Shown piece by piece: positions 1 through 11,968 of a stretch of DNA of 64,000 bases. Positions within the stretch are counted from its first letter, which is position 1; each line of letters opens with the position of its first letter. Under the pieces are notes generated by a model. The model had not been told where the DNA came from and did not search any database. It saw only the letters and a list, made by a program, of their open reading frames with translations. This DNA comes from Lepturacanthus savala (taxonomy: Eukaryota; Chordata; Actinopteri; Scombriformes; Trichiuridae), in the NCBI GenBank assembly GCA_030544235.1, contig CM060484.1, positions 14,305,031 through 14,369,030 on the forward strand, written 5' to 3'. The position numbers were made by a program, and so were the translations under genes.

Positions 1-1084
1 CTGTAAAGCATGATGCAAAAAGCCACACGCAAAATGACCCTTATAAGAAATAATAATTTGATTCCATGACACAGAATCCAGAAAGCAGCAACATCTCTTT
101 AATAACAACAACAACAACCTACTTTTAGCTCACACACTGGCCTCAACCTGAGAGCCATGTCAGCACTTTGGGTAAGTGGGAGTAGGACATATCATATAGA
201 CACAGTTTGAATGGGCAGTGGAGTAGCTGTCATACTATAGAGATCATATAGAGAGCCTGTACATGTGTGTATGTACATGTGGATGTTAAGGTGTATTTTT
301 TTTGGTTTAGTTTTACATCCTGCACTAATAAACACGGAATATTGACTGCAATTTGGAGCTATATTGTACCAGCGGAGCGTAGATGCTTAAAATGCTGCCA
401 CGCATTTTAGCGAGCAGAAAGAATAAAATGAGACATCAATAAGTTTTATGTCACATGAGCTGAATGTGTACAAATTGCTTGTTTCCAGAATATAAACATG
501 TGCTCAGCCTGAATACTACATAAAGAAATCCTTAATATACACGTTCATTAAATAGCCTCATACAACCTCATAGACATTTCCTCTAATCAATTAACTGACA
601 AGTCCATTAATTTAATGAACTGAAAACATCACTGAAGTAGAAAAAAAAGAACAAAGGAAAACGCTGTAAAGAAAATCTGTTGCGTCTCATTCATCGACAA
701 AGCAATCTAAGACATCACAGTTCATCACTTACGACATCATTTTCAAGTGTTTGTTTAAATTGTCACAGTTTTTCCAAAACTTGACGGCGAAAGAAAAAGG
801 TCCTTCCGTAGCTTATTACATTAAATACAGCACATATCTCATAAAGAAACTTCCTTAAATAAAAATATATCTCCCCAATTGTTTCTCAACGTGAGATGAA
901 ACACACTACTTTATAAAACAACAGCTGCTGGTTGTATAACCATCACTGCCTTTAGAGTCAATGTGTCTCCTGCATCTGTTTGACTCGACAAAACTGAGGT
1001 CTGAATGTGAGTGAAGCTCTCAAACCAGCCTAATGGCACCGTTTTAAATTATTATGACCCCCTAAGTCCAACACTTTCCTCCTT
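1..1084. other. alpk2 3' UTR and downstream DNA
   Basis: AT-rich sequence after the alpk2 stop codon. I see no coding exon and no clear AATAAA on the minus strand. ATTAAA-type hexamers occur on the minus strand near 612 and 97, so the 3' UTR may be about 0.5-1 kb. Confidence 0.5.
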
Positions 1085-2842
1085 TTATGACTTGCCCTTC
1101 AACGTTGGCCCAAAGGTTTTCTTTTTGGGTGCAGCGGGAGCTTGGGGTTTGGGTTTTGGAGCAAATGCAGGTTTTTTAGGTTTCGGTTGCAGAGATTTAA
1201 GGCCCAGGATCTCGCAGTATGTATTGCACTGGTGCAAGGCCTTGAACTGCTCAATAAAGGAGGTGGCACAGTTTCCTTTGAAGCCCTGATATCTGAAAAG
1301 AATATAAATGTCAATATAAAAATGAGCCTGTATCAGAAAATTGAATCCATCATTGGTCTTGTTAAAGAAAAAAAAAACAGCAAAACAACTCACCCCTTCT
1401 TGCATGTGGCAATTCCTACATCAGTGAGCTTCATGCCCACTCCTGAAAACCACAAGCAGATTGAAATTTAAGACAAAATCAAAAAGTGAACTTAGGTATT
1501 CATATTATATGATATTTCATCAGTTGCCCTGACCTTGCATGTCAGTGACCAGCAGGTTACCCTCAGTTTTATGGTAGACCCAGTGCTGGAAAGCGCAACA
1601 TTTCCGCCCTGCCTCTGAGTCACGTCTCATCAGATTGATCTCTTTTCCGTCCTTGACCGAATATTTGACAAATTCACCGATCAGCTCCTCCTCCAGCGTG
1701 GCGTACGGGATGTCATTGGATGGACGGTGAACCAGGTAGATGGGAATGATCCTATAGTGGAAGAATAAACAATGCTACTTTATTCTGAAAATAACCAGAA
1801 AGGCAAATGTGCTGCTGAGATGTTACTGGGTGATTGGCAAACAGATCATAGTTTATCACTAACTCGGGGATCTCTCCGAAAGCTTCAACAGACTGGGCCA
1901 CAGCGGTGTACGCCTTGATGTACTCTCTCGCCGTGTTCTGCACTTGACACTCCTACACAGTGGAAAGTCAATTGCAATTAATGTACTTTCTGTGTCCGAA
2001 GATTTTGACGTATGATGATCATGAAAATATTTGTTATTTTTATATCTGTTAATCTGTTTAACTTAAAGGTGGATGATGAAATACCAACGCCTGAAGAATT
2101 CAAGTGTCACATTTACCAATAATAAATGTAAATCAATTTTGTGCCAAAAAGAAACCCAACAATAACTTAATTCTTGCCTGATATGTTAATTCTCTAAAAT
2201 AAAATTAAAAAAAATATCACTTCTGCCCTTCAGAGGATTTTATGCAATACTTTCCCACTGAAATTCTCAGGAAATGATCAATAAGCGTTTCAAATGAATA
2301 TGGTAATGGTATTGTAATTGTGGTACAATTACATTTTTATACTTTTGTGGAAGAAAAACTGTTTTGTAAAGTGACATTTAAAGCATCAATGAACATCAGT
2401 GTCTTGTGACATCCTTACCTCCACAGCCAGGTTATAGTTCTTCTGAAGGAGCTCCTCGTTGTTCTTGGTCCCGTAGTTTAGAGAGGTGTGTACCTTGAGC
2501 ACACAGGAGGGTCCCGGCAGTAACCGCGACACCTCGCCCGCCTGCAGCTTGGTCCGGAAGGCCCGCCGGTGCATCCCCTCCCCAAAGTGGGCCTCTTCAG
2601 TGATGATGCTGATAGGAAGGTTCTCTCCAAAGTATTGGTCAGATAAGAAATCCTCTTTAAACATCAGCCTGGAAAACTGGACATCCCCTTCTTCGACCCC
2701 TCCCACTATAGGTGCAGCTGGAAACGACAAAGACAGAATGTCAGCTGGTATCCACCAAGCTTTTAGAACTCAAACATGTAACATAATTTCAACTTACATG
2801 TGATGGTTTTCGGAGATGGAGGGATGACGATCTCACTAAGCA
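1085..2842 (-). CDS. alpk2: alpk2 alpha-kinase domain and C-terminal tail (6 exons)
   Basis: Exons 2842-2798, 2717-2419, 1952-1864, 1751-1534, 1442-1394 and 1292-1085 encode the atypical alpha-kinase fold. The N-lobe has a Gly-rich HFGEGMHRRAF loop and a candidate ATP-contacting Lys in CVLKVH. The C-lobe has TDMQGVGMKLTDVGIA and the zinc module His/HxCxxxC. The exon at 1864-1952 must end at CCCGA|GTTAGT to keep the frame. The tail after the domain is a short Lys/Pro/Ala repeat (PKPKKPAFAPKPKPQAPAAP) ending in KGKS. Confidence 0.9.
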
Positions 2843-5800
2843 CTGTAAAATAGTTGGGTCAAAAAGAAGAAATTTTGTTTTTTAGTATACCTTAAAATAG
2901 AGTTGAAAAAATGTTTACATTTTTTTTCTTGACCATGTCCTTATCATTATAGAAGGCAGTCACATTTATACCTTCATATGTGAGCAGGTAGTCCAGGACG
3001 ACTGATCCATGTAAGCTGCTGAGCTGACACTGGTACTTGCCCAGGTCTTTGTGAGAAGCGTTAGAAATGGTCAGTGACACTCTGCTCTCGTCCCCTGCAC
3101 TTCAGAGAGAGGTTCAGCATCACAAAAAGGCATGACCTCTGTCACTATATCTGAACACATGAATTTATTTATTGTAAAATGTTGAGGTAGGTAGTATGGA
3201 TAAGTTTTGTTTGAAGGTTGAAAAAAATAAATATACTTCCTTTTCTAATACCTAACACTATATCCCAATGCATTCTAACATGCTTTAGACAAGTGAAAGC
3301 CAAATGGGACTACTTGTAGCTACCAGGGGATATGTTACTTCTGCAGCTGTTTCAAGAGAGTTTATGGGAAAATTGAGGTGTAGCTCAATTTACAGAAAAT
3401 TAATTAGCAAGTAGGCAGGTAAGTTCACACTGTTGTTGTTAAAATGTAGCTTAATCAAGTAGGTTAGCTATAAGTAATGGATAACAGTTGAAGTAATTAA
3501 CTATTAGTTAAAAGTAATTAGGTAATAGGTAAAATAGGTAGGTAAAAGAACTGAAAAGTTGAAATAACTAGCTAAAAGTAATGGGAACAGTTGAAATACC
3601 TAACTAATAGTAATGGATAAATGATCGAAGTAATTAGATGAAAGTAATGGATTAACCAGTGAAATTGATAACTAAAAATAGTGGGGGAAATGGTTGAAAT
3701 GTATATAATATTAACTAATGGACAAATGGTTGTACACTTTGTTTTTGAATAAACATTGGTTGAATAGCTCAGCTAAAAGTAACGGATAAGTTCAATGGTT
3801 GAAACAACATGTTCAACCTCTATGGTTCAGTAACCTGATGAAAAAAACTATAGTAAGAATATAGATTTTTATATAGACTAAGTAATAAACAGTGTAAAAC
3901 ATTGGTTTAAAGTTGAACATAAGGAGGAGGAAGAGCTACTTCCATAAGGGTTTTGTGAGACAAAAAATAAAACAGTTATAGAACATTGTAGATAAAAATA
4001 CTTTGTACAAATCGTGCTGACTAAATATACCTTCTCTTGATCTCCGCCAGGATGATGCCCTCTCTGGTCCAGGTGACTGTGTAGTCAGTAAAGACGTCTG
4101 CAAACTGACACCACAGACACAGGCTTTGAGGGTCTTCGCTCACTGACACCGTCTGGATAGGCTCCACCACCTTGGGCTCTGTAAACATTGTTATATGCTT
4201 TTGTTATGAAGTGTAGTCTGTGTAGTCTGTATATCTGTTAATATGTAAAGTAGCAAATACACATTTTTGTGAAATGGCACTAATAAAGGTTCTGTTCCAT
4301 TCAGGTCAGAGAGAATAAGAATTCTGTGATTATATTGTGTATGTTAGCCCACTGCAAATTCTTTGATATGCTAAAGTAAATGAAACTCTAATCAGTATCA
4401 TTGGTAACACTTGTGTTTACCTGGCTGCTGTGAAAAATGATTATTGGACACACAGAGCAGCCTGACAATTGCTTTTATTTTGATGAGTCAATGAAGGAGT
4501 GCTTGTAGCAGAAATAATAGTTTAATATTCCTTACCTTTTTTAGGTGTGATTGTTTTCTGTTTGACCACTTCACTGTACGCCTTCTTACGAGTTGCTCCA
4601 ACATCTATCTTGGGAACTTCTCCCTTCACCTGGATAGAAGCATCTGGCTTTTCTAGTTTAGACTCCAAAGCACTGACAATCTTCCCAAACTTATCCTTTG
4701 ACAGACGTCGCCTTTTAATGGCATCATCCTTTAGTGGACTGCTGAAGTTTGGTTGTTGGTGGTCTTTATGCTGATGCGCTGGAGGTTCTTCCTGGGTAGG
4801 TTTAGCCTTTGACTGCTTTTTCTCAATACCATCTGAGTGATCACTATCCTTTTGAGGTTTCCCAGCTTTAGCACCCAGCTTGGCCTCGAATGTCTCAATC
4901 CTTTTTTTTGCAGTCTTTAGTTTTGCTTCACTCTCTACTTCAACCAGCGGCTCCCCTGCACTCTTTACTGTTGCCTTCTGACTATGTTTCTTTTTCTTCT
5001 TGCCATGGGGTTTGTTTGTCGCTTTCTCAGCCACCACACCAGTCTCAATTAACACTTTATCCTCCTTGGGTTCAGGTTCAGTATCCTGACTGGTATGATT
5101 TTCTCCAGGAACAGGATCAGTTTGTATCTTTTTGCAAGTCTGTGGGGCTGGGACATGGTGATGTAAAATCTCCTGTTTCTTGGAAGCTGGAGCACCATGA
5201 TGATGACCAGCTGACTTATCCTTTTTGGAGCGTGCTTTTCCCTCTGATGTGGTCTTGTGAGTTTTGTGAGGCATCTTTTCAGCTGGTTTGTGATTCAGCT
5301 CATGGGATTGTCCGGCTGTTGCGATGGGTTTTGCAGTCCTGGGGACAAATGGGTCTTTTAACTCTAAAGTGATGGATGCCACACGGTTCTTTTCTGAGAT
5401 AGTTAAATGATCTGTAGGGAAGACAGCCAAGTTTGATAGTTCTCTCTTGAGGTCATTGATCTCCTCAATAATAGTGTTTCTGTCAATGAGATTACAGTCT
5501 GCAGTGTCACCAGTGTACAAGTCCAGTTGTCCCTCTGGTGGAACTGCTGGGAACTTCTCAGCAGAGTCTGTTGTATTTCCTTTTTTATGAATCAACTCCT
5601 CATGACTCTTCAAAGATGGTATGTTGGTAATCCCATCACAGGTTGGCCAGACATCACAGGGTTGTAGATGATTACAAGTAATGTCTCTGTTGTCATTGAG
5701 GGACCCTTTGGTACACGTTTGATCTCTTCCCAAACTTGTGAAGGAGGAGCAGATACCGAGAGGAGCTAAGGGCATAATAAACTTTGGACTCCCCCACATT

Positions 5801-8800
5801 GGCTCCACTTGACTTGATCCTTCAAGGTCTGCTAAAGTGTCAGACGACAGGCGAGCGTGAACATTAGTATGTGGATCAGGTTGTGGGTCCACATCAGACA
5901 CGTGTGAGTTTGTCTGAGTGTGTGCAGTTGGGAAATGAGGATCTGTCGAAGCTTTGGTTCCTTCACAGTCATCCTCAGCTAGCCCACAACTCCTAGCTTC
6001 CTTCTCAGCCTCCAAGCCCAGCTGGGTGATTAGATGTTCTTCTGTCACTTTACCTCTAAATGGCTGATTATAAAATAGACAAGTAAGAATACAATGTTAG
6101 GTCATTTTAAGGAGCTGAACAGATACTGAATTTAGAGAACAAGCATTAATATTACTAAATGGGTAATTATGTCAAAGGTAGATTCTAGACATACTATTTC
6201 AGATCTTTCAAAACATACCTTTCTATAGTGCCACAAAGAAGACGATTATGAAATACCATGCTTCTATATCCTAGCCCACAGTCCATAAGTCCTGCCGGCA
6301 ACTGAAACCTACAGTGTCACTGTTATAGACTGGAGCTCCAGCTATTCTCGTGCACCTAAGCCAATCAAAAGCAGTCTCCAATGCCCATGGAGCTGTCTTA
6401 GTCCTGATCTAGGGTTTTTAAAGGAGATGCAGTGAGAATGGGTGTGTTAAAGGGAGAGAGAGCAAGGGAGGGTCATGTTTCATTCCTCAGCTGTGCTGTC
6501 GTCTCACCCCTACACCCTGACACGCCACAGATGCATGCTATTATCATTTAACTCTCAGCTATTATTAGATGCCATTTCTGTCCATCTGAAGTTCTTCTTC
6601 CAGGCACTTCTGTTAACTCCTGCACACACAGCTGTCTTTGTGAGATCAGAGCCAAAGGACAATATTACACAATCAAACCTGGGTGACAGTCCTTGGCTGG
6701 AAAATGAATAGTGCCAATTAAAAACAAAGAGACAATACTTGTGAGTCCTTGTGCGTCCTTGTGAGCGATGACTGACATAAATTTATTTCATTCTCAGGAG
6801 CACTCCACGTACCCCCTGACTGCCTATTAATGCTGTAGGTATGACAACACTGACAAGGGCAGGAGCAAGAATGTTTCTTCCAAGTTCCAATGGACCAACA
6901 TTGGCCAGCCTTTCCAAAGCGCATGACTGAGTTATCTGTTGGACGGCATGACTGATGTGAAGGTGATAGCTGTTATTTTCTTAATTCTGAAGGGTGAATC
7001 TTTCTACTGACTACTCTCTGAACTTGTGTGAAAGTGGTGTCTGTAATATGAGATTGTGTCTGTGTGAGTATGTATTTGTGGGAGCAGGAAAAAACAGATT
7101 GTTCCCAAACTCTGTTGTGAAACTGTAGTAGATCAAGCAGATCATGCACTTCCATCCATCATGCCCATTTTCTAAATTGTATGGATTAATTATTGTTATT
7201 GTAACACCAGAGATAATAATCAATTGAACAAATTATCTTACCTTTTCAATCATTAGTTCTCCAGATGGAGTTTGTCCCTCCAAATCTGAGTCCTCTATTA
7301 TATTCAGTATGATTGGAATTTCTTCATTGCTGATAAAACTGTCCGTCTCCAAAGACCTGGCATATTCACCAAAGTGGGAAAGATCCAAGTCAGAGGAAGA
7401 ACTTGATCCAGGGATGAGTGCATCTGCAGTCACATGTACACTGTATCTTCCAGTAGAGGCCAACGTGGCAGCTGATGAATCCATGGATGAATGTTTGCAT
7501 CCACAGTATGGAGTATTATCTGCCTGGCTGCTCTGCATTTCCCCCGGCTTCTTCTTTTCTTGTGTTGAATCACACAAGGATTCAATATAGTGGGAACTCT
7601 CTCTGCTTTGGAGCTCCGGTCCAGCAGCATAATTGCAGAGAGAAAGACAACTCTGCCCACAGAAAACAGAGGTCTCTGGGATGTTTTGTGCCTCTAGAGT
7701 CTGATCCTGGACCCCCATGTGTAGCTGTGTCAGCGATTGTGTCTGCACTAATGACTCCTGACTTTGCCCATCAATAGATGATTCTTTATCTGTGGGAGGA
7801 ATTACCTCTGATAGTGCCTGTGTCAAAGCATCTATTTCTGCTCCTATCTCTGTGAAGGCAGCAGTGATGTCCTCTGGTGGAGCCATGAGGATCCCAGTCC
7901 AGTCGGAGAGTGCAGTTGCCCAGCTGTCCACTGATGACCACCTCTCAACAGGTGGCCGCCAACCTTTATTGTCATCACTGGACCAGCCAATCCCATCACT
8001 GCCATCAGGATTGTCATCTGACACTTGTGTCTCTCCTGGGGGAAAAGACAGATCACTGGTGGCTGAGAACCCTCCTTGACTCACAGAATGACCTGCTTTG
8101 TCCATAAAATCACTATCTTCCATATCCTCACCTGCCAGATACTGGCAAGCATCCAGCCACAGCTCGATGGGGCTGTCACTTCGCCTTGTTTGGGAGTTTA
8201 AACCGTTGACCTCTGCTGACCCTCGTCTCGCATCATTTACTGATATTGAGCCTGCATCACAGGCATCCACAGCAGGTGGTTTTAGCCCTGTATGTTGTCT
8301 CACGTCTGACTCATAGTCTAGCATAGCCCATTCTTTGCCTTGATGACATTGTGACACCACCTCTGTGGAATCAGGCATCATAATATGGGTATCACAGTCA
8401 TGATCTGCCTCTTTTCCATCAGTCTGTGATGATGATAGGTATTCAGAATATTTATTCTCCTGGGGAACTGCGGTTGTGCTGAGTATGAAATCCTGTGTTT
8501 CACTTTCAAATATATAAAGGTCTGACATAGGTTCTATAGCTGTGTCACTCTCTACACTATCCGACTGATGTGATAATGACCTTAATAGATAGGTGTCTCG
8601 ACTGTATTCATAGCTGGAGCTAGAGAAAGTCTCATTGCCAGACTGCTTCGTTAAGCCCTGTAAAGTAGATGACATGGCACCTAAAGGTTGAGGCGTAGTA
8701 TTTTCCTCTATGAAAGGAAAGCCAAGGGCTGATTCATGTTCAGTGTAAATCTCAGATGATGATGAAATTAAGTCATGTGACAAGTGAGGTAAAAGAGGTA

Positions 8801-9077
8801 CTGGAACCCTGAAATCACTGTCCATATTATAACCAGATGATAGAGTCTTCGAACAGTCTGAGTTACTGCTTGTCTCGTGAGAGAGGCATTTGGTAACATT
8901 TGATAAGGGCTCAGTGGATTTGTCAGTGGAGTCTGACAGATCTGACACAATCTCTATTCCTGTCTCATATGCAGACTTTATATGCAGAGAAAGAGTGTCT
9001 AAATCCCCAGTTTGACTCTCTGTGAGAGCCGGTGGTGACCATGTTTGGTCATCTGTGCCAAGGAGTGGCAGATCCAT
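1085..9077 (-). CDS. alpk2: alpha-protein kinase 2 (ALPK2), 11 coding exons, about 1540 aa
   Basis: Reconstructed exons (minus strand, 5' to 3'): 9077-7242, 6301-6219, 6055-4536, 4178-4031, 3099-2972, 2842-2798, 2717-2419, 1952-1864, 1751-1534, 1442-1394, 1292-1085. All phases match and the sum is 4623 nt including TAA. Residues 1-1146 are low-complexity, Ser/Thr/Lys/Glu-rich and have no recognised fold. Residues about 1150-1240 form an Ig-like domain (Cys, Trp and the DLGKYQC signature). Residues about 1256-1500 are an alpha-kinase domain with HFGEGMHRRAF, the lysine of CVLKVH, FQHWVY, the LTDVGIAT segment, GYQGFKGN and the zinc-binding HQCNTYC (HxCxxxC). ALPK2 and ALPK3 are muscle and heart proteins of the alpha-kinase family, and their catalytic activity has been questioned. 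Choice of ALPK2 over ALPK3 rests on the neighbours (oacyl, znf532, grp, rax). An N-terminal Ig domain as in human ALPK2 is not visible. Confidence 0.9.
2972..4178 (-). CDS. alpk2: alpk2 Ig-like domain, two exons (4031-4178 and 2972-3099)
   Basis: Exon 4031-4178 carries the B-strand Cys region (LCLWCQFADVF) and the core Trp (VTWTREG). Exon 2972-3099 carries the F-strand signature DLGKYQC. Splicing at the internal AG at 3100-3101 (CTGAAG|T) gives frame-consistent joining, while the nearer CAG at 3095-3097 would break the frame. The domain directly precedes the kinase, the arrangement known for vertebrate ALPK2 and ALPK3. Confidence 0.85.
4536..6055 (-). CDS. alpk2: alpk2 second long exon (residues 640-1146), Lys/His-rich
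   Basis: This 1520-nt open exon lies between acceptor ATTTAG at 6056-6057 and donor AAAAAAG|GTAAGG at 4535. It encodes a hydrophilic segment with basic clusters such as HGKKKKKH and many Glu/Lys pairs, and no recognised domain. It joins in frame to the Ig-like exon at 4031-4178. Low-complexity composition with few hydrophobic residues suggests an unstructured linker before the Ig and kinase modules. Confidence 0.85.
6219..6301 (-). CDS. alpk2: alpk2 small internal exon (83 nt), predicted
   Basis: The long exons at 7242-9077 (ends phase 0) and 4536-6055 (starts with one leftover base) cannot be joined directly, because the direct join gives an immediate stop. An 83-nt open segment with acceptor GGTTTCAG and donor GTATGT starts in phase 0 and ends in phase 2, so it repairs the frame exactly. 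It encodes 27 residues beginning LPAGLMDCG. The exon is inferred from phase only. It also contains an ATG that could start a shorter isoform. Confidence 0.6.
7242..9077 (-). CDS. alpk2: alpk2 first coding exon (residues 1-612), disordered region
   Basis: A single 1836-nt open exon begins with ATG at 9077 and ends at the donor GAAAAG|GTAAGA in phase 0. The product is acidic and Ser/Thr-rich, with no predicted fold or repeat that I recognise, as expected for the fast-evolving long exon of ALPK2. The leader exon probably runs up to an acceptor at 9276-9277 (TTTGCTTTGTAG). An in-frame TGA lies upstream of the ATG, which supports this start. A second plausible acceptor (GTTTTGACAG, around 9127) would bypass that stop, so an upstream coding exon cannot be fully excluded. 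Confidence 0.8.
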
Positions 9078-9275
9078 TGGGACTCCGTGGTGCGCTGCTT
9101 GAGGAAATTGGCAGCAGAGAGACTCCAGCTGTCAAAACAGGAACTTCAGGTCGTGGTTTGAGATGAACCACTCAAGATTCTGTGCACGATATTGGATTGT
9201 TTATGCTTTGGCTTTTCCGATGTCATTTCCTCGCATTGGATCAACTGTAGCCTTGTGTTTTTAGATTCAGTGTAC
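9078..9275 (-). promoter_or_regulatory. alpk2 5' leader with two short upstream ORFs
   Basis: Between a good acceptor at 9276-9277 and the ATG at 9077 the leader contains two ATG-initiated short ORFs of about 11 and 26 codons, both closed before the main start. These could lower translation. The leader also carries an in-frame stop before the main ATG. Confidence 0.4.
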
Positions 9276-11666
9276 CTACAAAGCAAAGCACCACATTAAC
9301 ATAGACTGAAAAATGTATATTTCAAAACTAAAATGTGAAACAAACAAAGTTAGGCAATCAAATAACCTCTGACCTGAGCAGGTGATTCACGATTCATATC
9401 TAGAATTATTTGTAGTAAAGCCCACTATTTCCCATTATTGTTTATCTTCACTGCAGGAGATTCCTTCTTTAAATGGCATGTTGCATCTATTTTAAAGCAT
9501 TTAAAGGACACTTGACATACCTTATCAACAGGGAACCTTCCTGTTGTTGTTACTTCGTAGCAGATAAAAATGTCTGCGGGTGATGTTTTTTGTCCTCCCT
9601 TCTACTCCTTATCTCTTATTAAAACATCATATGCATCTCACAAATTGAACTCCTGGACACAAGATGCTCCAACTTCACTATAAATTAGTTATCTGAATAT
9701 ATGCAGTGGAGGCTTCATGTTTCCACATCACACTTGTGTGAATTGGATACTGAACCAGCCTTGGCTCCCAAACTAGTTGCGATGTCACAAGTGAATGCTG
9801 ATAGAGCCAGACCTCTTAATATCGGATTTACCATTAGATACATTCCACTTCAGGCAGATGAAAGATTTAATAATTAACATTTAAAATGTTTTAACTACAA
9901 TGAAGATACACCTGATGTTTATTACCAGATCTGTTTCTTAACAGTAAGATTACATCTACAATTAATTAGGGATTTTTAAGATAGCACACTGGCTGCCATA
10001 TTGCCCACTGCAGGCAGCTTGACATTCATGCAAAGGGCTGATATGAAGTGCTGAAGGGGAAGGCTTCAAAACATGGTAGGACGGGAGCTGGTGGCATAGA
10101 CACTGGAAAAATACCGTTGCATCGTTACCCATGACCTGCATTTGTCACATTCCTGCTGCAGTGAAGGACATTTAGCTGAACACATGGGCTTTACATGTTT
10201 ACACACATCATAACTTCTGCAAGGCTATTGACAAACACATTAAATAAAAACATATTTCACACTATTACAAGGCCACATAACACATTAAAAGTGAGTCACT
10301 GTGCACTGTTTTCCATTGTCATCAATGGTACTTTATTGTAAAGAACATTTAAAAAAAAAAACAGTTATTAATATACTGTACTAAACTACCTTTATGCTGT
10401 CCAAGGTTTTCTTTATCGAATGTAATCTTTTTCATATAGGAAGAGCATAGAATTACACTGACCCATATTTAGATTTGTTTTGGCCATGCAGGCTGTCCAT
10501 TTATCGGAGTTGTAAACTGCTTTAAATAAAGTGAAATTAAATTTAATTCAATCCTGTGTGTACCGTTGATTAGTGTATTAGATAGGGCTTGATCTATATT
10601 GACATTAAAAACAATTAAACTGTCAGCACCTGCGTGGTTGTGAGCAAGGAAGTGTAATTTGATTTCATCTTGACCGCGTGTGCCAAAATAGATACATCCT
10701 AGGTCATTCAATCCCCCAGGACGCCTACTGCACCCTTAAATATGTTGCATGTGAATGACTTGCTCCAAAGATGTGGTTTCAAAATAATAATAAATAGAAA
10801 AAAAAATACAAATATTATCTTTAGCTGTTTCAAGATTAAAGTCCTTTTCTATCAATACTACAACTATAAAAAAGCAGAGAAAACATGCGTACAGATGCTT
10901 ATTTATATTTATTACACTGGATGCAGTAGATCACTTTTAAGGAATGAACCTGGATTTCTGACAAAGTGGAACATCAGCATTGAAGAGTGTGTGAAGCGGT
11001 GTTGTAACAGAGGAATCAAGTATAATTGACATTTATCATTCCCAAAGAAAACCTCAAACAAATATTGTTGCATCACAGTTGAATCATAGCCTACATAATA
11101 AATAGTATCAACACTTAAGGGTATTAAACCAGTTGTCTAGCCTGTGAAGGGGATTTCCAGCCATGCAAGTAGTACTTACCCTTTTCAAAGCCGAGTAGTT
11201 GAGGATATATAGACCTATGATGTTGGACTTCAGTATGAGCTCAAGCAGAGCTGGTGGTCTTGGGGTGTGAGTCTATTTTTAACAGTTGTGCCCCACAAGT
11301 ATAAAGTCGGTTACCTAATATTGTGGACATGTGCCGATCTTGAGTTTTTAACACATGATATCTATATTTACAAGTTGTTTCAATGATGCCCTACTTAACT
11401 TATTGACTCTTACCTTCACCTTACTGCAATACTTTGGCTGGTAATTTGATTGATGGAAGGGATTTTTTCTCAGTGAGAGAAATAATGATAAATTTGTGAA
11501 ATGTTATTTAAATGTTGATTTCACAACCGTCTGGCCAGCTTTTTAATCATTTAATCACAAAGTTACAGAAAGTGATAACAAGAAAATTGAGACACATCTT
11601 ATACTGCATTTATTAAAACGTTTTATGTTTCCTTGTTCAATATATATTCAATATATCATATATATG

Positions 11667-11669
<3 letters not shown>

Positions 11670-11761
<92 letters not shown>
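11670..11761. repeat. (TA)n microsatellite, about 92 bp
   Basis: An uninterrupted AT dinucleotide run, able to fold on itself. Poly-Ile-Tyr ORFs across it are artefacts. Confidence 0.98.
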
Positions 11762-11762
<1 letters not shown>

Positions 11763-11919
11763 TGAGGGTTACATTTCTGGTAACATTAACACCCCTATTA
11801 CTAATCAGAAGCCAAACAACCTATTGAGACCAAATCTTAAATTTTATGGAAAGAAAAGAACTATTAGTAAAGCTCACTCTTATGATAGTGCCTTTTTATA
11901 TCCAAATTACTACACTTAA

Positions 11920-11920
<1 letters not shown>

Positions 11921-11951
<31 letters not shown>

Positions 11952-11968
11952 ATAATAATAATAATACT
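11921..11968. repeat. (ACT)n-(AAT)n compound trinucleotide repeat
   Basis: About ten ACT units pass directly into about five AAT units, which suggests point mutation followed by expansion within one array. Confidence 0.95.

Noticed and set aside
6718..7223. Minus-strand ORFs between the two long alpk2 exons
   Set aside because: No splice sites with compatible phases and no similarity; the 83-nt exon at 6219-6301 solves the junction.
1085..9077. ALPK3 instead of ALPK2, and ZNF592 instead of ZNF532
   Set aside because: ALPK3 and ZNF592 are also neighbours in human (15q25), but oacyl, grp, rax, cplx4 and lman1 occur only in the ALPK2/ZNF532 block.
10469..10711. 80-codon minus-strand ORF upstream of alpk2, tested as a missing Ig exon
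   Set aside because: No Ig cysteines or tryptophan and no suitable splice sites.
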